DNA from: Planctomycetia bacterium
GTDB lineage: Bacteria; Planctomycetota; Planctomycetia; Pirellulales; UBA1268
Direction: 5' to 3'
NCBI GenBank assembly: GCA_010027105.1
Contig: RGVT01000126.1
Coordinates: 1-7,530, forward strand
DNA length: 7,530 bases
Shown: positions 1 through 4,875 of the stretch, piece by piece
Position numbering within the stretch: the first letter of the stretch is position 1
How the letters are laid out: each line of letters opens with the position of its first letter
Program-made: the position numbers and the translations under genes
The notes under the pieces: model-generated
Database searches by the model: none
What the model saw: the letters and a program-made list of their open reading frames with translations, nothing else
What the model was told of the DNA's origin: nothing

Positions 1-175
1 GCCCGAGCGCCGCCACGAGCGAAAGCGCCAGGCACGCGCCGAGCATGATCAGGTCGCCGTGGGCGAAGTTGATCAGGCCGATGATCCCGTAGACCATCGT
101 GTAGCCGAGCGCCACCAGCGCGATGAGCGCGCCGTTGGTGAGCCCGATCAGGCACTGCTGGAGGAAGAACTGCAC
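1..175 (-). CDS. livH: Branched-chain amino acid ABC transporter permease LivH, N-terminal fragment (runs off the window)
   Basis: This is the first ~58 residues of an inner-membrane permease of the LivH family, which forms the channel of high-affinity branched-chain amino acid ABC importers together with LivM. The visible part opens with a hydrophobic helix and then carries the family signature ALGYTMVYGIIGLINFAHGD (about residues 22-41), followed by a second hydrophobic stretch beginning LIMLGA. Family members have roughly 290-300 residues, so about four fifths lies beyond base 1. The GTG at 173-175 is chosen as start because it places a short N-terminus just before the first helix and has a purine-rich GGTGAGG at 184-190 upstream. 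It begins 10 nt after the toxin gene stop, so translational coupling is likely. The binding-protein gene of the same system lies two genes upstream. Family assignment is firm. The substrate could be another amino acid, amide or urea. Confidence 0.9.
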   Translation of the reverse strand, partial: MQFFLQQCLIGLTNGALIALVALGYTMVYGIIGLINFAHGDLIMLGACLALSLVAALG

Positions 176-183
176 GGTCGCCG

Positions 184-190
184 CCTCACC
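184..190 (-). promoter_or_regulatory. Putative ribosome binding site of livH overlapping the vapC stop codon
   Basis: On the minus strand GGTGAGG ends 8 nt before the GTG start of livH. The TGA within it (186-188) is also the stop codon of the PIN toxin gene. A ribosome finishing the toxin would therefore sit on the livH initiation site. The match to the anti-Shine-Dalgarno sequence is partial (GGTGA), so this is moderate support for the GTG start and for coupling. Confidence 0.5.
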
Positions 191-572
191 ACAGGGTTTG
201 CACGGGATAGCGGCCGATGGCGGGATCGTCGGTCACGATCACCATGCCATGACAGTTCGCCTGGGCCACGAGCACCCGGTCGAACGGATCGCGGTGCACC
301 GGCGGCAGCCGGTGAATCTGGCATACTTCGGCCTCGCCGATCGGCAGCAGGGCAACGCCGGACCGTTCCCGCATCCTCGGCACGTAGCGGTCCGGCTCTT
401 CGGGGAGCGGGAGTTTGCCGAGCGAGTACTTGATGGCGATCTCCCAGGCCGAAGCGGAACTCAGCCAGACTTCGTTGTCATCGGCCACGAGAGCCTGACG
501 GGCGGCCGCCGACAGGGCTGCGTCGTCCGTGATCATCCAGAGGAAGGCGTGGGTGTCGAGAAGCAGTTTCAT
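186..572 (-). CDS. vapC: PIN-domain ribonuclease toxin, VapC type (type II toxin-antitoxin)
   Basis: A 128-residue single PIN domain. Toxins of this fold are Mg2+-dependent RNases that cut tRNA, rRNA or mRNA and are held inactive by the cognate antitoxin. The expected acidic residues are present: D6 in LLLDTHAFLW, E44 in SAWEIAIKYSLGKL, D95 and D98 in RDPFDRVLVAQA, and D115/D116 in VTDDPAIGRY. The length and the C-terminal TLW ending match the PIN subfamily typified by Sll0205 (COG3744-like) rather than mycobacterial VapCs. The gene starts at ATG 570-572, overlapping the antitoxin stop as ATGA, with GAGGGG 5 nt upstream. It looks complete and catalytically intact. The RNA target cannot be read from the sequence. 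It lies between the binding-protein and permease genes of an amino acid importer, an unusual position for such a module. Confidence 0.92.
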   Translation of the reverse strand: MKLLLDTHAFLWMITDDAALSAAARQALVADDNEVWLSSASAWEIAIKYSLGKLPLPEEPDRYVPRMRERSGVALLPIGEAEVCQIHRLPPVHRDPFDRVLVAQANCHGMVIVTDDPAIGRYPVQTLW

Positions 573-817
573 CCACGCCCCTCGAAGCCGGCCAGCACGG
601 CGTCGGGCAACGGCTCGAAGAACTCCGCCGAGACACGGAACTGCCCGCGCGCAACGCCGAATTTCCGCGGCTTCGGGCGGGACTGCGGCAGCAGGCGGAC
701 TTCCGCGACCGGGCGGTTGCGGTTGCAGATGATCAGACGGTCGTCGGGCTTCATCCCGGCGAGATGTCGCGAGAGGTGGGTTTTCGCGTCATGCATGTTC
801 AGCCGCGTCGCACGCAT
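569..817 (-). CDS. Phd/YefM-family antitoxin paired with the PIN toxin
   Basis: An 82-residue protein encoded directly upstream of the PIN toxin and overlapping it by 4 nt, the classic antitoxin-toxin arrangement. The N-terminal part (about residues 7-45) fits the Phd/YefM DNA-binding fold, with the motif NMHDAKTHLSRHLAG, then DRLIICNRNRPVAEV, where the family has an I..R.G.PVA core. The C-terminal part, ending LPDAVLAGFEG, resembles the tail that antitoxins of the Sll0205-type PIN family use to bind and block the toxin. Such antitoxins usually repress their own operon. Direct ACTAAGT repeats immediately upstream could be its operator. The ATG at 817 is the longest start. M8 (ATG 794-796) would also leave the domain whole and is a realistic alternative, since neither start has a well-spaced ribosome binding site. 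Pairing is secure from order and overlap; the exact subfamily is inferred. Confidence 0.88.
   Translation of the reverse strand: MRATRLNMHDAKTHLSRHLAGMKPDDRLIICNRNRPVAEVRLLPQSRPKPRKFGVARGQFRVSAEFFEPLPDAVLAGFEGRG
578..583 (-). promoter_or_regulatory. Ribosome binding site of the PIN toxin gene, inside the antitoxin coding region
   Basis: On the minus strand GAGGGG lies 5 nt before the toxin ATG at 570-572. It falls in the last codons of the antitoxin. Together with the ATGA overlap it supports the chosen toxin start and coupled translation of the two proteins. Confidence 0.6.
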
Positions 818-825
818 GCCTTCAT

Positions 826-849
826 ACTAAACTAAGTTTGCGACTAAGT
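826..849. promoter_or_regulatory. Direct ACTAA(GT) repeats upstream of the antitoxin, possible autoregulatory operator
   Basis: The 37-nt gap between the binding-protein stop and the antitoxin start is locally AT-rich in an otherwise GC-rich window. On the plus strand it holds ACTAA at 826-830, ACTAAGT at 831-837 and ACTAAGT at 843-849. The two full copies are 12 bp apart, about one helical turn. Phd/YefM antitoxins bind repeated short sites at their own promoters, so an operator is a reasonable guess. There is no convincing -35/-10 pair; TAGTAT, just before the antitoxin start on the minus strand, matches a -10 box only partly. Confidence 0.35.
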
Positions 850-854
850 CCAGG

Positions 855-2090
855 CTACCGGGCGTCCGCGCGGGCGGAGCCCGCATCGGGCGCGTTCGCG
901 TCGAGCACTTCCTCGAACGCGAATTTCCCGCCGCGCACGGCGCTCACCGTGAGCGTGCGCATCGTCGTGTCGCCGTTCTCGTCGAAGCCCCAGTCGCCGA
1001 GGGCGCCGTCGAAGTCGTCGAGAGCGAGCGCCGCGTCGGTGATCGCCCGGCGGTCCTTGACGCCCGCGTCGCGGATCGCCCGCAGCGCCACGCAGGCCGC
1101 CTCGTAGCCGTACACGGCGTATGCCTCGGGCAGTTCGCCGTGTTTCGTTTTGTATCGTTCCACGAACTCGGCCCCCTTGCCGGTGAGCTTCTCGGGAGGC
1201 AGGCCGCCGAACGTCACGAAGCACCGGCCCTCGAGATTCGCGGCACCGGCGGAGTCGATGAACACCTGCTCGCGGCAGCCGTCGGGCACCATCAGCAGGG
1301 CCTGGATTCCGGCGCTCGCCATGTCCTTGGCCAACTGCCCCCCCTTGCTCTGCGTCGTGCCGCCGAAGTAGACGAGATCGGGGCCGGCGGCCTTCACGCT
1401 CGCCATCAGCGACTTGAACTCCTGCGCCTTGGCGTCGATCGAGTCGTGGCCGAGCACCTCGATGCCGATCTCGCGGCAGCGTTCGTCGAACAGGTCCGCG
1501 ATGCCTTTGCCATACACCTCGTTGTCGTCGAGGATGTACACCTTCCTCACGCCGCGGCGCTTCGCCCAGTCGGCCGAGAGCGGCCCCTGGAGGTCGTCGG
1601 CGGGCACGACCCGCGTGTAGTTGAGCCGGCCGGTGGGGCGGTAGACCTCCGGCTCGCCGGGCGCGCCGAGGCCCGGCTTGGTGAGGCCGACCGCCGTGTT
1701 GGCCGGCGAGATCATGAGCAGGTCGCCGAGGTTCAAAATCGGCATCGAGACCTTGGCGGCGCCCGAGTTGAACGTGCCGATGTAGGCGACGACGTCGGGA
1801 TCCTGGAGGGCGCGGCGGGCGTTGGCGGCCTCGGCCTCGCTCGTCCACTGCCCTGCGGCGGCGGTCGAGTCGTCGAGATCGAGATATTCGACGCGGAACG
1901 GCCCCGCCTTTCCGCCCGCCTCCTCGATCGCCATCCGGATCCCGCCCACGATCGTGTCGGACTGCTGCTTCGCGGAGCCCGTCCGCGGCAGGCTCGAGAC
2001 GATCTTCACGACGGAGGGATCCGCCGGCCGGCAGCCGCCGAAGACGGCCACCATCAGGAGGACGGAAGCGCCGAACAGCCTGTTGCTCAT
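855..2090 (-). CDS. livJ: Branched-chain amino acid-type ABC transporter substrate-binding protein (lipoprotein)
   Basis: A 411-residue extracytoplasmic binding protein of the Peripla_BP_6 (LivJ/LivK) family, which captures a ligand and delivers it to the LivHM permease. The N-terminus is a short signal peptide: R4, a hydrophobic run to V16, then FGGC with C20 as the probable lipidated residue. Phe at -3 of the lipobox is off consensus. The first lobe begins VVKIVSSLPRTGSA, where the family has I....PlTG, and includes IGTFNSGAAKVSMPILN (104-120), a typical ligand-lobe segment. VYILDDNEVYGKGIADLF (184-201) starts the second lobe, and YAVYGYEAA (324-332) is the conserved late motif. The ATG at 2088-2090 starts 34 nt after rlmKL. 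No good ribosome binding site is visible there. The livH gene downstream supports a Liv-type importer, though the ligand (amino acid, amide, urea) is not determined. The ~15-residue Ala/Asp-rich tail has no assigned role. Confidence 0.88.
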   Translation of the reverse strand: MSNRLFGASVLLMVAVFGGCRPADPSVVKIVSSLPRTGSAKQQSDTIVGGIRMAIEEAGGKAGPFRVEYLDLDDSTAAAGQWTSEAEAANARRALQDPDVVAYIGTFNSGAAKVSMPILNLGDLLMISPANTAVGLTKPGLGAPGEPEVYRPTGRLNYTRVVPADDLQGPLSADWAKRRGVRKVYILDDNEVYGKGIADLFDERCREIGIEVLGHDSIDAKAQEFKSLMASVKAAGPDLVYFGGTTQSKGGQLAKDMASAGIQALLMVPDGCREQVFIDSAGAANLEGRCFVTFGGLPPEKLTGKGAEFVERYKTKHGELPEAYAVYGYEAACVALRAIRDAGVKDRRAITDAALALDDFDGALGDWGFDENGDTTMRTLTVSAVRGGKFAFEEVLDANAPDAGSARADAR

Positions 2091-2124
2091 GGTGTGCGAA
2101 TGTAAGACCGCGGGGAAAAGCCCG

Positions 2125-4830
2125 TCAAACCGCCGGCGACTTCACCAGCCGCCACGCGCGGTGGATGCGCTCGTTGCGGAAGTCCTCGGGAATCGTCTGC
2201 CGCGTGATCTCGCGGATCGTGAAGAACTTGGCGAGCGGCTCCTCGGCGAGGTGGAACCGGCGGAAGTTCGTGGAGAAGTAGACGACGCCGCCCGGCGCGA
2301 GGTTCTCCGCGACGAGTTCGAGGAGCCCGGCGTGGTCGCGCTCCACGTCCCACGGCGTCTCGCTCCTCGCCGAGCGGGAAAACGTCGGCGGGTCGCAGAC
2401 GACGAGGTCGAACGGCGGGTCGCCGCGCCGCGCGCGATGCTCGACGAAGGCCCGCGCCTCGTCGCGCACCGTGCGGTGCCGACCGGCGTCCTTGAAGCCG
2501 TTCTGCGCGAGGTTCGTCCGCGTCCAGTCGAGATACGTGTTGGAAAGATCGACGCTCGTCGTCTCGGCGGCGCCGCCGGCCGCGGCATACACGGAGAAAC
2601 TGCCCGTGTAGCAGAACAGGTTGAGGAATCGTTTTCCCTTCGCCTCGGCGCGCACCAGCCCCCGCGTCTGCCGGTGGTCGAGAAACAGGCCCGTGTCGAG
2701 ATAGTCCGACAGGTTCACCTCGAACTCCAGCCCACCCTCCTTCACGGAGAGCACCGCGCGGCGGGCATCGACCTTCTCGTACTGCCCGCCGGCCCGTTGC
2801 CGCTTCCGCACCTTGAGGAACGTCCGGTCGAGCGGCACGCCCAGTTCGAGCGCCGCCGCCTCGATCATCCTGTCGAGCCACACGTCGTGTTCGATCTCGG
2901 TGCGCTCGTGCGGCCGCTCGTATTCGGCCGCGTGCAGCCAGCCGGCGTACCAGTCGATCACGAGGGGAATCTCGGGGATGTCGCGGTCGTAGACGCGAAA
3001 CGCCTCGATCCCCTGGCGGCGGGCCCACTTCGCGAGGTGCTTGAACCGCTTGGCGAGCCGGCGGCGGAAGTCGCCGATCTGGTCGGTGGTCGTGCGCGCG
3101 GGCGGTCGGCCGGGTGGTGACGCTGCTGTCGCGGGGCCGCTGGCGCCGACGGCGGCGGGACGATACGAGTCGTCTCGCTGCGACTCTCGCTGCGCTCGAT
3201 CCGCACGCTCGCCATCCTCGCACCGATCGCCACTGGCGCCGACGGCGCCGGGACGGTACGAGTCGTCTCGCTGCGACTCTCGCTGCGCTCGATCCGCACG
3301 CTCGCCATCCTCGCACCGATCGCCGCTGGCGCCGACGGCGGCGGGACGATACGAGTCGTCTCGCTGCGACTCTCGCTGCGCTCGATCCGCACGCTCGCCA
3401 TCCTCGCACCGATCGCCGCTCGCGCCGACGGCGCCGGGACGGTACGAGTTGTCTCGCTGCGACTCTCGCTGCGCTCGATCCGCACGCTCGCCATCCTCGC
3501 ACCGATCCCGGCTGGCGGCGGTTTCGCCTGCGCTGGCGCTGGCGGTGTCAACTTTCCGGCCTTCGACCGGGGGTTGGGACGGAGATGGAAGGGACCGGTC
3601 TTTGATTTCCACTTCGAGGAGGCGGCAGGCGATCGGGCCGTTCATGAGCGGAAGGCGGTGCGCGGGGCGCAGGCCGAGGTGGCCGGCGGCGGGCGTGTCG
3701 GGCGCGAGGATCGCCGCCCGCCAGCCGCCGCACCGCTGCACGAGCCAGTCGCCGAGCCGGCGGAAGAGCGCGCCCGCCCGCGGCAGCGCGAGCCGCTCGC
3801 CGTAGGGAGGGTTCGTGACGACGAGGCCGGGCGGCCCCTCCGGCCGCACCTCCTCGAAGTGCTTGGTTTCGATCGCGATGAACCGGGCCACGCCGGCCGC
3901 CTCGGCGCAGGCCCGCGCGGCCTCCGCGGCCCGCGGATCGAGGTCGCTCGCGGAGAACATGGACGCGGGATCACCGACACGCGACTCGAGCTCCGCCACG
4001 AGCCGGTCGGCGAGCGCCTTGTCGCAGTCGCGGAACCGGAAGAACCCATGCGCCCTGCGACGCGCCCGCCACAGCCCGGAAGCCATTCCCGCGGCGATCG
4101 TCGCCGCCTCGATCACGAACGTGCCCGAGCCGCACATCGGGTCGAGCACCGGCTCGCCGGTGGAAGGTGCGTCACGCGAATCCGGCCGCCACCAGCCGGC
4201 GATCGCCAGGATCCCGGCGGCGAGCACCTCCGAGAGCGGCGCCTCCACCTCGCCCATCCGCCAGCCGCGCTGATGCAGCGACCGGCCGGCCGCGTCGCGG
4301 AAGATCGTGGCCACGTCGCCCACGAGGTGCAGCGCGAGCCGGAGCGTCGCCCCGCGCAGCTGGACGCTCGGCCGCTTCCCGCTCGGCGTGCGCAGCTGGT
4401 CCACGACCGCGTCCTTCACGATCTGGACCGCGTAGAGCGAGTGCGTGGTGAACGTGTCGTGGATCGCCGCATCGACCCGCAGCGTGTCCGACACCTTCAG
4501 TTGCTCCGTCCAGTCGACCTCCCCGAGCGCCCGATACAGCGATTCAGGTGAATCGACGCGAAACCGGCCCAGCGGCTCGAGCACGCGGATCGCCGTGCGG
4601 CTCTCGAGCACGGCGCGATAGAGCGTTTCTTTTTCAGCCCCGGGCGACGGCGAGAACTCGATCGTGCGCCGGCCGATCCTCAGGTCGCTCGCCCCGAGGG
4701 ACTCGAGCTCCCGGGCGAGCACCCACTCCAGGCCCTCGAGGGTGCGCGCCGTCAGCCGCGGCGGCTCGTCGAGCGTCGGGGCTGGCAGCGGCCGTGGCGG
4801 CGGCGACGGGGCGGGAAACGGATGGGGCAT
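2125..4830 (-). CDS. rlmKL: Bifunctional 23S rRNA (guanine) methyltransferase RlmKL with a repeat-expanded interdomain linker
   Basis: A 901-residue fusion of two S-adenosylmethionine-dependent rRNA methyltransferases. In E. coli RlmKL (about 700 residues) the N-terminal half makes m2G2445 and the C-terminal half m7G2069 in 23S rRNA. Here residues ~24-180 form the THUMP-containing region (RLTARTLEGLEWVLARELESL onward). Residues ~185-410 are the RlmL half, with SAM motif DPMCGSGTF (230-238) and catalytic motif TNPPYGERL (339-347). Residues ~583-901 are the RlmK half, with NLFCYTGSFSV (737-747), SNTYLDW (763-769), CDPPTFS (812-818) and the closing IHRAWRL. Both active sites look intact. Residues ~412-582 are a low-complexity linker containing four 31-residue repeats rich in Arg, Asp, Glu and Ser, each with one Cys (444, 475, 506, 537). 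The first ~22 residues are Pro-rich and lie before the conserved start, so a later start is possible but no better candidate is evident. carB ends 45 nt upstream. Confidence 0.93.
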   Translation of the reverse strand: MPHPFPAPSPPPRPLPAPTLDEPPRLTARTLEGLEWVLARELESLGASDLRIGRRTIEFSPSPGAEKETLYRAVLESRTAIRVLEPLGRFRVDSPESLYRALGEVDWTEQLKVSDTLRVDAAIHDTFTTHSLYAVQIVKDAVVDQLRTPSGKRPSVQLRGATLRLALHLVGDVATIFRDAAGRSLHQRGWRMGEVEAPLSEVLAAGILAIAGWWRPDSRDAPSTGEPVLDPMCGSGTFVIEAATIAAGMASGLWRARRRAHGFFRFRDCDKALADRLVAELESRVGDPASMFSASDLDPRAAEAARACAEAAGVARFIAIETKHFEEVRPEGPPGLVVTNPPYGERLALPRAGALFRRLGDWLVQRCGGWRAAILAPDTPAAGHLGLRPAHRLPLMNGPIACRLLEVEIKDRSLPSPSQPPVEGRKVDTASASAGETAASRDRCEDGERADRAQRESQRDNSYRPGAVGASGDRCEDGERADRAQRESQRDDSYRPAAVGASGDRCEDGERADRAQRESQRDDSYRPGAVGASGDRCEDGERADRAQRESQRDDSYRPAAVGASGPATAASPPGRPPARTTTDQIGDFRRRLAKRFKHLAKWARRQGIEAFRVYDRDIPEIPLVIDWYAGWLHAAEYERPHERTEIEHDVWLDRMIEAAALELGVPLDRTFLKVRKRQRAGGQYEKVDARRAVLSVKEGGLEFEVNLSDYLDTGLFLDHRQTRGLVRAEAKGKRFLNLFCYTGSFSVYAAAGGAAETTSVDLSNTYLDWTRTNLAQNGFKDAGRHRTVRDEARAFVEHRARRGDPPFDLVVCDPPTFSRSARSETPWDVERDHAGLLELVAENLAPGGVVYFSTNFRRFHLAEEPLAKFFTIREITRQTIPEDFRNERIHRAWRLVKSPAV
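3141..3512. repeat. Four tandem 93-bp repeats, alternating A-B-A-B, inside the rlmKL linker
   Basis: Units occupy 3141-3233 (A), 3234-3326 (B), 3327-3419 (A) and 3420-3512 (B), with no spacers. The two A units differ at 1 base and the two B units at 4. A and B differ at two diagnostic sites, read as GGCGGCGGGACGATAC against GGCGCCGGGACGGTAC, which in protein give YRPAAVG and YRPGAVG. The pattern suggests duplication of a 186-bp A-B dimer. Each unit contains a 12-bp internal duplication (TCTCGCTGCGAC then TCTCGCTGCGCT, 3173-3196 in the first unit). It also has a 6-bp inverted repeat, GAGTCG/CGACTC with an 8-nt loop, altered to GAGTTG in the last unit. Because 93 is divisible by three, the reading frame is kept. 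No stop triplet occurs in any unit on either strand. Identity extends to synonymous positions, indicating recent expansion or homogenisation. Confidence 0.97.
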
Positions 4831-4875
4831 GATCCGAGTCTACGCCTCGTGCCTCTCGACGCCGCGCGGTGACGG

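Noticed and set aside
123..830. Plus-strand open frame opposite the toxin-antitoxin pair
   Set aside because: It shows no family similarity that I recognise, while the opposite strand encodes a clear PIN toxin and antitoxin with overlap and a ribosome binding site.
2091..2124. GC-rich hairpin CGGG-CTTTTC-CCCG between rlmKL and livJ as a terminator
   Set aside because: The stem is only about 4 bp and no T-run follows it, so it is too weak to call a terminator.
1822..3120. Long plus-strand open frame of 432 codons (also 1140-2105 and 3574-4551)
   Set aside because: These are antisense to livJ and rlmKL, with Arg/Ala/Gly/His-rich translations and no recognisable domain. They are shadows of GC-rich genes.
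3141..3512. Possible CRISPR array because of regularly spaced repeats
   Set aside because: The units are contiguous 93-bp copies with no unique spacers, and they lie in frame within rlmKL.
2087..3551. Alternative minus-strand reading frames through the repeats (peptide RIERSESRSETTR repeated)
   Set aside because: They are open only because the repeat has no stop triplets and GC is high. The RlmKL frame has recognisable domains on both sides and is continuous.
4831..4875. Promoter or terminator between carB and rlmKL
   Set aside because: The 45-nt gap shows only a short CCGCGCGG palindrome, with no T-run and no recognisable -35/-10 pair.
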